42,787 nt of DNA from Methanobacteriota archaeon (GTDB taxonomy: Archaea > Thermoplasmatota > Poseidoniia > Poseidoniales > Thalassarchaeaceae), in contig PBBV01000023.1 of the NCBI GenBank assembly GCA_002717835.1, positions 1-42,787 of the forward strand. The letters run 5' to 3'. The position numbers were made by a program, and so were the translations under genes. The notes under the pieces are model-generated. The model did no database searches. It was not told the origin of the DNA and saw only the letters and a program-made list of their open reading frames with translations. The first letter of the stretch is position 1. Every line of letters starts with the position of its first letter. Below, one piece after another: positions 1 to 8,714 of this stretch.

Positions 1-1
1 C

Positions 2-3000
2 GATGACGACAACGACGGTGTCAACGACGGCCCAGACCCCCATCCGCTAGACGAGTGCTACTGGTCCGACAACGACCAGGACGGAATCGCCGACTACAAC
101 AACGAGGGTAACTGCGTCGCTCACATGACGTCCTTCGAGTCCGGCGCTGCCGGCGGGATGTACACCGACACCGATACTTCAGGAGTTGCACACGATCTGT
201 CCAACAACGCAGGAGAGGCAGAGGTCAACTACGATGCACCTGCGACCTACACAAGTGCTTCCGCATGCCCTGAGGGATACGGCACACCATGGGTTGTTGG
301 AGCAGGAAGCTGTACCGTGACCGTACCAAGCGGAGGCTATGCTGAGGTCAGTGTCTTCTGGCCTTACTTCTCACCGTATGTTACGCTAGAATCCACCTCG
401 CCATCGAGCGTCGTGACCGATCTAACATCCACGCCATACGGAACAACACTCCAGTTTACAGAAGCTGGTGACTGGACGTTCTCATGGACAGACGACGGCA
501 CGTGGAACGCGATCGCACTGATCGCAACCTCCTATACGCCCGTAACCCCATTCGAGCTGGGCTATCAGGCCTCGTGGGCACCTAGCGCCAACTCAGGAAG
601 CGGCCTCACAGACGGTGACTACGTCGGAGTGACGGATTACACCGGTGAGGTCGGAGCATACTTGGACGGCAGATTAGGCTACCAGATGTCAGACACCGAC
701 GGTGCAATGTCCCTAACGCTGGACGCCATCGATCCAACAGGACTGACGGCTGTAGTGTCCTACTTCCTAGCTGACACGACCTACGAGGACGACGACTCGG
801 TGAGTATCGAATTCGTGGGATCCTTGTCCACAATATCATTGCTATCAGCCAATGGAGTCAGCGCAACCGATGCCGCTGGCGGAGATGGAATGGAAGCACT
901 AGCAGGAGCTTGGACAACGGTCAGCGCGGATATCTCCGCTGCAGGCACTGGAAGCCTTGTCATGACCTTCGATTCCAACGCAGGAACCGAGGCGCTATAC
1001 CTGGACAATGTCTACTTTACGACAAGTTACGTCGCCCTCGACAGCGATGACGACAATGACATGAGACTAGACGGCTACGACTGGTGCCCGCTAGATCCGA
1101 CCGAACAGGACGACAATGACGAGGACGGTATCTGCGACGACACAGACTTGGATGACGACAATGACGGTGTATTCGACTTCAATGACGAGTTCCCGCTTGA
1201 CGGTACCGAGAGTATCGACGATGACGGCGACGGAATCGGCGACAACGCGGACCCAGACGACGACAACGACGGTACTGACGACGCCAATGATGCCTTCCCC
1301 AACGACCCGTCAGAAACTGATGATTACGACGGCGATGGAGTGGGTGACAATGCGGACACCGACGACGACGGTGACGGCGTGAGCGACCTTGAGGACGTAT
1401 GGCCTCTAGACAACACCATGTCCACGGACACAGACGGTGACGGCACGGCAGACTTCTACCTGACTCCAGCACCTTACTCGTTGATGAACTTCGAGTCTGG
1501 CTCTCTCCCAACCGAGGGCACATGGACATCCTACTCGTGCTCCATAGGTGGCGCATCAGCGCCTGTTCACCCATCTGTGAGCTGCACGAACTCGACAATG
1601 TACGGACCATGGGCAGTGACCTCTTCCAATGCAATCGCAGGTACCTACTCTCTCGACTCAGGACAGAACTCTGCACAATACGGTACCACGAGCATCATGG
1701 TACAGTTCGAAACCCTCGGTGGGACAGCTACATGGGATTGGCAGGTAAGCACCTTCTTCAGGGACTACACAAGCGTCTACTTCGACGGACTAGAGGTATG
1801 GGCTGATGGTGTTCGGATACCGGCATCATCGCTCGGATCTCAGTGCGCTAACGACGTATGGTGTGGCGAGGATTCGGGTAGCATGTCATGGGACTTTGGA
1901 CCGGGAATACACGACCTGACCTTCACTTTCAGGTCCGGCACCAGCGGAACTGGTGGCACTAACCAGGCTTGGATAGACAACCTACAATTGCCATTGAATG
2001 GAATTTCCAATCAAATGGATACAGATGACGATAACGATGGGATACTCGATGCAGACGATCTCATGCAGTTCGACCCATGCGTTGGTCTCGACAACGACGG
2101 AGATGGCGCTTACGACGACATGGTCGGAGTAGGCGGAGCAGGCGTGGACTTTGACGGATTGGCTTGCGACCCATCGATGTACGATATCGACTCAAACGAC
2201 GACAATGATGATTGGAGCGACGTGGATGAGGTCAACTGCGGGACAGATCCAATGGACTCTACGGACTTCCCCGCAGACTTTGACGGGGATCTGACGTGCG
2301 ACCCGGTAGATCCAGACGACGATAACGATGGCGTGGAAGATGGAAGCGACGCTTTCCCGAACGACCCATACGAATCGTCCGATCTCGATGGTGACTCGAT
2401 TGGAGATAACGCAGACAACGACGACGACGGCGATGGATATCTAGACGGCGCCGACGCCTTCCCAACGGATGCTTCAGAGTGGATTGACTCTGATGGCGAC
2501 GGAACCGGGGACAACGCCGATACCGACGACGACGGCGATGGCGTTGCTGATGATTTGGATGCTTTCCCTCTGGATGACAGCGAAACTGTTGACTCGGATG
2601 GAGACGGATTCGGTGACAACATAGATCCCGACGACGACGATGACGGGGTCCTTGATGAGGTTGACAGCTTCCCGAATGACGACACAGAAGCAGTTGATAC
2701 AGACGGCGACGGAATCGGCGATGTCCAGGACAACGACGACGACGGCGACGGAGTCGAAGACTCCAGCGATGCGTTCCCTCTGGATGCATCAGAGACATCT
2801 GACTTCGACGGCGACGGCATCGGCGACAATACCGACTCCGACATCGACGGTGATGGATACTCCAATGCCCTCGACGTGTTCGATTACGACTCCTGGGAGT
2901 GGGGCGACGTGGACGGGGACGGAATAGGCGATAACGCTGATAGCGACAACGACAACGATGGCGTCTCCGATGAGTTGGATGCCTTCCCATTCGATGCTTC

Positions 3001-3415
3001 CGAGACTGTCGACATGGATGGCGACGGCGTCGGCGATAATTCAGATGCCGATGACGACGGCGACTCTTACAACGACGACGTTGACGCTTTCCCAGCGGAT
3101 GAGAACGAGTGGCTCGATACCGATGGCGACGGAACCGGTGATAACACCGATTCTGACGACGACGGCGACGGATTCTCGGATGCCAATGAGAACGACTGTG
3201 GAACCGATACGCTGGACGACGGCGATACGCCCCCAGATTACGATGGAGATGGAATCTGCGATGCGCTTGATCCTAATGTCGACATCAATATCGACGAGGC
3301 TCCGGCTGAGGAGGACCTTGGATTCGGCGCAGCCGTACCAGGATTCCCAACAGCTCTCGCCGCACTTGCGCTTGTCGGAGCAGCTTTGGTCGCTGGAAGG
3401 CGAACAGAAGACTGA
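2..3415 (+). CDS. 5'-truncated secreted/surface protein with TSP3-like acidic repeats, two jelly-roll-like segments and C-terminal PGF-CTERM-like sorting signal
   Basis: The frame is open upstream of the listed ATG to the window edge (DDDNDGVNDGPDPHPLDECYW...). It contains many DxDGDGxGDNxDxDDDxDG units and ends EDLGFGAAVPGFPTALAALALVGAALVAGRRTED (PGF motif, hydrophobic stretch, basic tail). Confidence 0.88.
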   Translation, partial: DDDNDGVNDGPDPHPLDECYWSDNDQDGIADYNNEGNCVAHMTSFESGAAGGMYTDTDTSGVAHDLSNNAGEAEVNYDAPATYTSASACPEGYGTPWVVGAGSCTVTVPSGGYAEVSVFWPYFSPYVTLESTSPSSVVTDLTSTPYGTTLQFTEAGDWTFSWTDDGTWNAIALIATSYTPVTPFELGYQASWAPSANSGSGLTDGDYVGVTDYTGEVGAYLDGRLGYQMSDTDGAMSLTLDAIDPTGLTAVVSYFLADTTYEDDDSVSIEFVGSLSTISLLSANGVSATDAAGGDGMEALAGAWTTVSADISAAGTGSLVMTFDSNAGTEALYLDNVYFTTSYVALDSDDDNDMRLDGYDWCPLDPTEQDDNDEDGICDDTDLDDDNDGVFDFNDEFPLDGTESIDDDGDGIGDNADPDDDNDGTDDANDAFPNDPSETDDYDGDGVGDNADTDDDGDGVSDLEDVWPLDNTMSTDTDGDGTADFYLTPAPYSLMNFESGSLPTEGTWTSYSCSIGGASAPVHPSVSCTNSTMYGPWAVTSSNAIAGTYSLDSGQNSAQYGTTSIMVQFETLGGTATWDWQVSTFFRDYTSVYFDGLEVWADGVRIPASSLGSQCANDVWCGEDSGSMSWDFGPGIHDLTFTFRSGTSGTGGTNQAWIDNLQLPLNGISNQMDTDDDNDGILDADDLMQFDPCVGLDNDGDGAYDDMVGVGGAGVDFDGLACDPSMYDIDSNDDNDDWSDVDEVNCGTDPMDSTDFPADFDGDLTCDPVDPDDDNDGVEDGSDAFPNDPYESSDLDGDSIGDNADNDDDGDGYLDGADAFPTDASEWIDSDGDGTGDNADTDDDGDGVADDLDAFPLDDSETVDSDGDGFGDNIDPDDDDDGVLDEVDSFPNDDTEAVDTDGDGIGDVQDNDDDGDGVEDSSDAFPLDASETSDFDGDGIGDNTDSDIDGDGYSNALDVFDYDSWEWGDVDGDGIGDNADSDNDNDGVSDELDAFPFDASETVDMDGDGVGDNSDADDDGDSYNDDVDAFPADENEWLDTDGDGTGDNTDSDDDGDGFSDANENDCGTDTLDDGDTPPDYDGDGICDALDPNVDINIDEAPAEEDLGFGAAVPGFPTALAALALVGAALVAGRRTED
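1112..1426 (+). repeat. Three tandem 105-nt (35-aa) TSP3-like units
   Basis: Units begin at 1112, 1217 and 1322: DNDEDGICDDTDLDDDNDGVFDFNDEFPLDGTESI / DDDGDGIGDNADPDDDNDGTDDANDAFPNDPSETD / DYDGDGVGDNADTDDDGDGVSDLEDVWPLDNTMST. Confidence 0.9.
2276..3220 (+). repeat. Nine tandem 105-nt (35-aa) TSP3-like calcium-binding units
   Basis: Unit starts fall at 2276, 2381, 2486, 2591, 2696, 2801, 2906, 3011 and 3116, with consensus DxDGDGxGDNxDxDDDGDGxxDxxDAFPxDxSExx. Confidence 0.9.
3336..3412 (+). other. PGF-CTERM-like archaeosortase sorting signal (within the CDS)
   Basis: VPGFPTALAALALVGAALVAGRRTED at the extreme C-terminus: PGF, then a TM-like stretch, then an Arg cluster. Confidence 0.82.
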
Positions 3416-3432
3416 ATGCCGAAATGTAACCG

Positions 3433-3459
3433 CCCCCGGGGTCGTCTAGACTCCGGGGG
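3433..3459. terminator. GC-rich hairpin downstream of the TSP3 gene, candidate terminator or 3' stabiliser
   Basis: CCCCCGGGGTC-gtcta-GACTCCGGGGG: 11-bp stem with one G.U wobble and a 5-nt loop, 18 nt after the stop. No strong U-tract follows. Confidence 0.6.
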
Positions 3460-3540
3460 TCGGGACAACATCCCTCTGGGTACATTACAAAGTAAACCAT
3501 GATAAGGCGAAGAATAGACTACAGCACCATAGGTGGAACC

Positions 3541-3927
3541 ATGCCAGGCACAACCAGAGTTGAGATCAGGACCCTCAAAGTGGGACGATACGTCGCCATA
3601 GAGAACGATGCATACAAGATACTCAGCATATCCAAGTCGAAACCTGGGAAACACGGAAGTGCCAAAGCGAGACTCGAACTTGAGGATATCTTCACCGGAC
3701 AGAAGAGAAGCCACGTAGGGACTGTCACCGATAACATACAGGTGCCCGTGATCGAAAAAGGAAGTGCCGTCATTACATTCGTCCAGGGCAATGAGGTAAA
3801 TGCCATGGATAACAAAACCTATGAGACCCTCATATTGCCTTTAGATGCGGAAATGAATCTACAAGCCGGCGGTGAGATCCAGTGGATGGAAGCCATGGGC
3901 CGCTACAGAATCACACGTGACCATTGA
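3541..3927 (+). CDS. Translation initiation factor aIF5A
   Basis: MPGTTRVEIRTLKVGRYV...SISKSKPGKHGSAKARLELEDIFTGQKR carries the deoxyhypusine-site motif PGKHG (Lys codon at 3649-3651). The ORF-track start at 3499 is probably too far upstream. Confidence 0.93.
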   Translation: MPGTTRVEIRTLKVGRYVAIENDAYKILSISKSKPGKHGSAKARLELEDIFTGQKRSHVGTVTDNIQVPVIEKGSAVITFVQGNEVNAMDNKTYETLILPLDAEMNLQAGGEIQWMEAMGRYRITRDH

Positions 3928-3951
3928 TACGGACAGGCTCCGCCACTCCTC

Positions 3952-4902
3952 ATGAGGCAGGAGCACGTGACATACGAACGACCACCTGCCATGGCATGGG
4001 CCATACTTGCAATCGCGCTATTCGGTGTGAGCAGTGGCGGGCCCCTACTAGCATCCATGGATACCCCCCCTGTGCTGCGTGCATCCTGGAGGCTCTGGGC
4101 GACCTGTATTGTCTTGGTACCAGGGTTCATAGTCCAATTAAAAAAATCTGGATATGAGAAATATAATCTTCGGAACCTCTCGCTAATCACACTTTCTGGA
4201 TTTGCACTCGCCATTCATTTCGCCGCGTGGACATGGTCTCTAGATCACACATCCCTAGCACATAGTCTTCTTTTCGTCACTAGCCACCCGATAGTGATTG
4301 TTTCAGCCATGTTCATCATAGAGAGAAAGGCTGACTTCCTGCTAATTACCGGGGCGTGTATTGGATTCATGGGCGCAGGAGTCGCATTACTAGACGCTTC
4401 AGATTCCGGTTCTGTCACATATGTCGGTGATGCTGCAGCATTTATTGGTGCGGTTGCAGGTGCGGCATATTTGGCCGTGGGACGGATTTTGAGATCTGAA
4501 TCAAAGATCCCGCTTTTCATCTACGCTTTCCCAGTAACTACAGTATCCGCTATTATCCTAACAACGTTGTCCGCAACTTTCGAAAAGACTGGCTCGTCAA
4601 TTGCTGCTCATCCCTTTGGATGGATTGGAAGTGAGTATTTCCTCACCATTGCTGCTCTCGCCCTTGGAGCCGGACTCCTCGGACACACAGGTCTGAACGC
4701 AGCACTAAGATGGCTTCCACCCATAATCATCTCAGTCGGCCTTCTATTCGAACCAATTCTCGGCTCGGTCATAGGGTTACTTCTTCTCGGCACTATTGAA
4801 GTAGGATTTTGGACTGTTTTAGGTGGTGTTATGATGATTTTTGGAGCCACAATACTCACATTCTGGCTGGAGTCTAGAACAGAGCCCAGGAGCACGAATT
4901 GA
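3952..4902 (+). CDS. EamA/DMT-superfamily transporter
   Basis: About 10 hydrophobic segments in an EamA-like two-repeat layout (AIHFAAWTWSLDHTSLAHSLLFVTSHPIVIV...). Confidence 0.75.
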   Translation: MRQEHVTYERPPAMAWAILAIALFGVSSGGPLLASMDTPPVLRASWRLWATCIVLVPGFIVQLKKSGYEKYNLRNLSLITLSGFALAIHFAAWTWSLDHTSLAHSLLFVTSHPIVIVSAMFIIERKADFLLITGACIGFMGAGVALLDASDSGSVTYVGDAAAFIGAVAGAAYLAVGRILRSESKIPLFIYAFPVTTVSAIILTTLSATFEKTGSSIAAHPFGWIGSEYFLTIAALALGAGLLGHTGLNAALRWLPPIIISVGLLFEPILGSVIGLLLLGTIEVGFWTVLGGVMMIFGATILTFWLESRTEPRSTN

Positions 4903-4928
4903 ATAAGAGACGCCCGGAGCCGAGATGC

Positions 4929-5858
4929 ATGGGCCGACCCTCCATACTTGTGACAAATGATGATGGTGTGGAGGCTCCTGGACTATTAGCACTGGTCTCA
5001 AGACTGCACACAGAAGGATTCCCTGTTCTCGTTGTTGCTCCTCGTGGAGAGCAATCAGCTTCGGGTATGAGGCTTACACTTGGGAAGCCAATGAGAATCG
5101 AAGTGCACACTGATATAGAGCGATCAATCAGAAATAATCGGGATGTCCCCTTAGTGATATTGTCCGTCGAAGGAACTCCGTGCGATGCTGTAATAGTGGC
5201 TATTGAAGGCGCCCTAGATCAACATAGAATGGGTATCAAGCCATCTTTGTGCGTGTCTGGAATCAATCTCGGACCGAATTTGTCAGTTGATGTCCTCCAT
5301 TCGGGTACGGTGTCTGCTGCAAGAGAAGCTTCGATGTATGGTCTTCCTTCAATTTCTACTAGCCTTGCAGATTACAATGAATCTGAATTTGGTAATGCAG
5401 TAGAAGCGACGATGGCTATAATCGAGAAGGCCATTAAAGTAATCAAAATACCACCCCCCTCGTTCATGCGTCCAGAAGGAGCGGAATCAAAACCAAAAGG
5501 GCCCTACAAAGACTTCCCCATCACGCATTTCTTGCATGGCAACCTGATGCTAAACGTGAATGTCCCTTCAAATTGGAATGGAATTTACAGGACCGGGCCC
5601 CATGGAGCCAGATGGTACAAGGCACCTACCCAGATTTCAGATACAGCTGAAGGGCAACTCGTGGAAGTGGGGGCTGCTACGATCATAAATGAAGGCGAGG
5701 ACGGCTCTGATACAAACACAATCGAAAAAGGCGGATGCTCAATTACGGCCATGCCAGTGTGGCCCCAGCTTCACCCCCTATCGGTTCCTGACCACATTCT
5801 CAAGGAAGCGAATGCCTCCGATCATGATGGCTTCCCAGTTTGGCTGTCTAACCAGTGA
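4929..5858 (+). CDS. surE: 5'/3'-nucleotidase SurE
   Basis: Starts MGRPSILVTNDDGVEAPGLLAL; VVAPRGEQSASGMRLT; VEGTPCDAV; SGINLGPNLSVDVLHSGTVSAAREA. Confidence 0.93.
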   Translation: MGRPSILVTNDDGVEAPGLLALVSRLHTEGFPVLVVAPRGEQSASGMRLTLGKPMRIEVHTDIERSIRNNRDVPLVILSVEGTPCDAVIVAIEGALDQHRMGIKPSLCVSGINLGPNLSVDVLHSGTVSAAREASMYGLPSISTSLADYNESEFGNAVEATMAIIEKAIKVIKIPPPSFMRPEGAESKPKGPYKDFPITHFLHGNLMLNVNVPSNWNGIYRTGPHGARWYKAPTQISDTAEGQLVEVGAATIINEGEDGSDTNTIEKGGCSITAMPVWPQLHPLSVPDHILKEANASDHDGFPVWLSNQ

Positions 5859-6418
5859 TGGACGATAGATATGCAAGCAGACCCGAGTAGCCACTGTTCC
5901 CCCAGAGACAACATGGCGACATCGAAATGCTCCTCTACGCAGTCGATTGCCCTGTCATCCCCCACTATAAAGCCAATATCACCCTGATTTTCGTGTATGT
6001 CGCCCAAAGAATCACCATTTATATCAAGAACACATACTTCAACAGAATTCCTTTGCCATTCCGTAATCGTGGTGCTTAGGTCTCCCCCGGAGTGTGCCAA
6101 ACCATTGGAGATGTGCTTCCATGTTCCGACAGGCGGAAGCGGCTCAACTACGACTTTCCTCATCTTGCCTGCAATGGATCTTTCATCTGCTCTGAGACCT
6201 GTTATGTCTGAACCCAAGAACCTGATCCTTCTTGGCTTCCCCTGACCCCCTAAGAGGTGGACAACCACCTCTACATCCTTTCTGATTCCATGCGATAGGA
6301 GGAGACACGCCCCAATGTTTCTGCACAATACATCTATCCTGCCGGAACCTGGCAAATCATCGAGATTGAATGGAGAAGAGGGTGGGGCCCTCGAGCCGAT
6401 GATAGCGAACCTCCGCAT
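5822..6418 (-). CDS. trmY: tRNA (pseudouridine(54)-N1)-methyltransferase TrmY
   Basis: MRRFAIIGSRAPPSSPFNLDDLPGSGRIDVLCRNIGACLLLSHGIRKDVEVVVHLLGG... and C-terminal FIVGDDRA...; matches the archaeal TrmY (SPOUT) pattern. Confidence 0.85.
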   Translation of the reverse strand: MRRFAIIGSRAPPSSPFNLDDLPGSGRIDVLCRNIGACLLLSHGIRKDVEVVVHLLGGQGKPRRIRFLGSDITGLRADERSIAGKMRKVVVEPLPPVGTWKHISNGLAHSGGDLSTTITEWQRNSVEVCVLDINGDSLGDIHENQGDIGFIVGDDRAIDCVEEHFDVAMLSLGEQWLLGSACISIVHHWLDSQTGKPS

Positions 6419-6421
6419 AAC

Positions 6422-7771
6422 TCATACCAACTCTATGTCGTCCACGTCCATCATGGACTGCATCTGTCTTCTGAATTGACGATTGCCCTTCATACCGCGC
6501 ATCATCTTCTTACTTTTATTCCATTGTGCAAGGAGGCCTTTAACTTCCTTTTCAGAGGATCCAGAGCCTTTTGCGATCCGACGTATCCTCTCGGATTTGA
6601 GAAGATTGGGATCATCTTTTTCTTCCTGAGTCATCGAGTCCATCATTATCCTGTATCGTTCAAGGTTGCCTTGCATAGCCCTCTTTTGAGAAGATGACAT
6701 AGAACCCATGCCAAACATGCCATCAGGAAGATGGGAGAGAATCCTATCCAGCGTACCGATTTTACTCATCATCTCCATTTGTTGATACATATCATTCAGT
6801 GTGAAGCGGCCAGACATCAAACGCTGGGTGAGACGCATCGCTTCCTGTTCATCCAAATCTTCTGGCGCCAGATCAATGAGGCCTTTTATGTCGCCCATTC
6901 CGAGAAGTCTTGAGATAAAACGGTCAGACTCGAAGCGTTCGAGATCTGATACTCTTTCCCCCTCCCCGACGAATACTATGGGGGCATTTGTTATCGACAC
7001 AGCGCTCAGAGCACCGCCACCTCTGGCAGTCCCATCGAGCTTCGTCACAATCGTCCCTGTGACACCTACGAGGTCGTGAAAGGTCTCTGCTATTGGTCCA
7101 GCAGATTGGCCAACTTGTGCATCTATGACTAGAAACCTCTCTGTTGCTTGGGCGATTTCCGCAATGTCAAGAAGCTCGTCCTTTAGGTCTTCATCAAGAC
7201 TGTCACGTCCTGCTGTATCTATGATTACAACATCTGCGGTTCCAACTTTCCGGAGCCCATTTCTTACAATCGAGGCTGCATCTTTTCCATCTATTTCCCC
7301 ATATACCTCTACTCCGCTGCCATCGAGTAATTGTGAAAGTTGAGCGAAGGCACCTGGCCTGTGAACGTCTGCCTCTATGACTGCGACTTTGACCCCGTGC
7401 CTTCTTCGCCACCACTCCGCAACCTTTGCAGTGGTAGTAGTCTTTCCCTGACCATACAGGCCCACCATGAGAACGGTCTGATTGTGTGGCCTGATTTCTC
7501 GTGCAGGCCCGAGAATTCTGACGAGTTCGGAATATACCATATTCATTGCATGGGTCTCAAGCTTTAATCCAGGTCGAGGCTCGTCTTCCATGAGCCTTCT
7601 TTGTATCCTTTCAGTCAGGTCTTTGGTTTGTCTGACATTAAAATCAGCCTCTAAAAGAGACCTCCTCAGCGAGCGTGTAAACTCCTTCACAGCCTCTTCA
7701 TCAAGGGTCTTCTTGCCCCTTAGGAGGCCAACTGAATTGAGTATACGACGCTTGAGCCCCTCCAGTGCCAT
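6422..7771 (-). CDS. srp54: Signal recognition particle 54 kDa protein
   Basis: MALEGLKRRILNSVGLLRG...; VGLYGQGKTTTTAKVAEWW; IIDTAGRD; TKLDGTARGGGALS; Met-rich M domain (MFGMGSMSSSQKRAMQGNLERYRIMMDSMTQEEK). The listed N-terminal extension is probably not translated. Confidence 0.95.
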   Translation of the reverse strand: MALEGLKRRILNSVGLLRGKKTLDEEAVKEFTRSLRRSLLEADFNVRQTKDLTERIQRRLMEDEPRPGLKLETHAMNMVYSELVRILGPAREIRPHNQTVLMVGLYGQGKTTTTAKVAEWWRRRHGVKVAVIEADVHRPGAFAQLSQLLDGSGVEVYGEIDGKDAASIVRNGLRKVGTADVVIIDTAGRDSLDEDLKDELLDIAEIAQATERFLVIDAQVGQSAGPIAETFHDLVGVTGTIVTKLDGTARGGGALSAVSITNAPIVFVGEGERVSDLERFESDRFISRLLGMGDIKGLIDLAPEDLDEQEAMRLTQRLMSGRFTLNDMYQQMEMMSKIGTLDRILSHLPDGMFGMGSMSSSQKRAMQGNLERYRIMMDSMTQEEKDDPNLLKSERIRRIAKGSGSSEKEVKGLLAQWNKSKKMMRGMKGNRQFRRQMQSMMDVDDIELV

Positions 7772-7847
7772 GGTGGTATCCCCGTGAAGACTCGTTTCAA
7801 CGTTCCTCGTGCCGTCCCATCTAAACCCTCGATGCCAACCCGCAGGC

Positions 7848-8594
7848 ATGGCCACCCCGTTGATCGGCATCGTAGAGATGCAAATCGCATTCGCGATAGC
7901 CCTGTTAGGGATATATCTGGGATGGAGTGCCGCCCTTTCCAGAATATCGGGATTTTATGATCTAACTGGGGCAGCAAGACACCTCCTATACGGCATAGTA
8001 ACAGGTATGTTGTTTGCAGTCGCTGTGGACAGGATGGTACTGGCAGAGATAGTACTTGGACGCTCATGGGACGCCATAGCCCCCGCATTACTCCTAATTG
8101 GGGCGTCTCAGTCAATGCTAGTTCTTGTGGTGGTCGGCCGCCCAAGAACCGTCAAAACGTCAAGCAGTATGCCTTACGGCTGGACTTTCGGACTGGGACT
8201 AGGTTCGATGCAAGCCGCCTACATAATAGTCAGAATATTTGATCCTGCGACATGGGACGGCTCTACAGGATTCGGAGTATTTGCAATAATCATGGGTGGA
8301 ATCGTTAGCGCCACGTGCGCACTGGGTTCTGCGACAATATCCGGCTGGCAAGGCGTAAGGCTCCTATTCGGACAAAGAATAGCCGCCACAGTTGCATCCT
8401 CCGTGTTGCGTGCGATGATGATAGCGTCTGTGGTGTTATCTGTATTCCAGCCACTGGCTATTATTTTAGCTACCCCGCCTGCATTCTATTTTGCATTCAA
8501 CAGTGCTCCAAGGTGGGCCATAGAGACTCTTTCTGAACCATCAAGAAAAGAATACAGGAGAGCAATAAGAAGAGACGCTATCAGTAAAAAATGA
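7848..8594 (+). CDS. Multi-pass integral membrane protein, function unknown
   Basis: About 7 hydrophobic segments, divergent from srp54. Start 7848 (MATPLIG) or 7878 is likelier than 7809. Confidence 0.65.
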   Translation: MATPLIGIVEMQIAFAIALLGIYLGWSAALSRISGFYDLTGAARHLLYGIVTGMLFAVAVDRMVLAEIVLGRSWDAIAPALLLIGASQSMLVLVVVGRPRTVKTSSSMPYGWTFGLGLGSMQAAYIIVRIFDPATWDGSTGFGVFAIIMGGIVSATCALGSATISGWQGVRLLFGQRIAATVASSVLRAMMIASVVLSVFQPLAIILATPPAFYFAFNSAPRWAIETLSEPSRKEYRRAIRRDAISKK

Positions 8595-8714
8595 TCTTAT
8601 TCCATATTCTCAATTTTTAGCCAAAAAAGGCCCACTGGGGTAATAAAAGAGTGAAAAAAATAATTTCTCCCTTATGGTGACGGTTATATCGGACCCGTAT
8701 TGCGGTGTGACCAG

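Noticed and set aside
2110-2990. Long minus-strand and alternate-frame ORFs (251 aa, 243 aa, and others) across the TSP3 repeat region
   Set aside because: Low-complexity Ser/Pro or Arg/His-rich translations are the expected mirror image of GAC/GAT-rich repeat codons; no independent coding signal.
2276-3220. Possible CRISPR array from regular spacing
   Set aside because: The periodic units are in-frame coding repeats (35 aa) with no invariant repeat/unique spacer organisation.
3238-3714. Minus-strand 158-aa ORF spanning the TSP3 3' end and aIF5A
   Set aside because: Antisense to two well-supported genes and crosses the GC hairpin.
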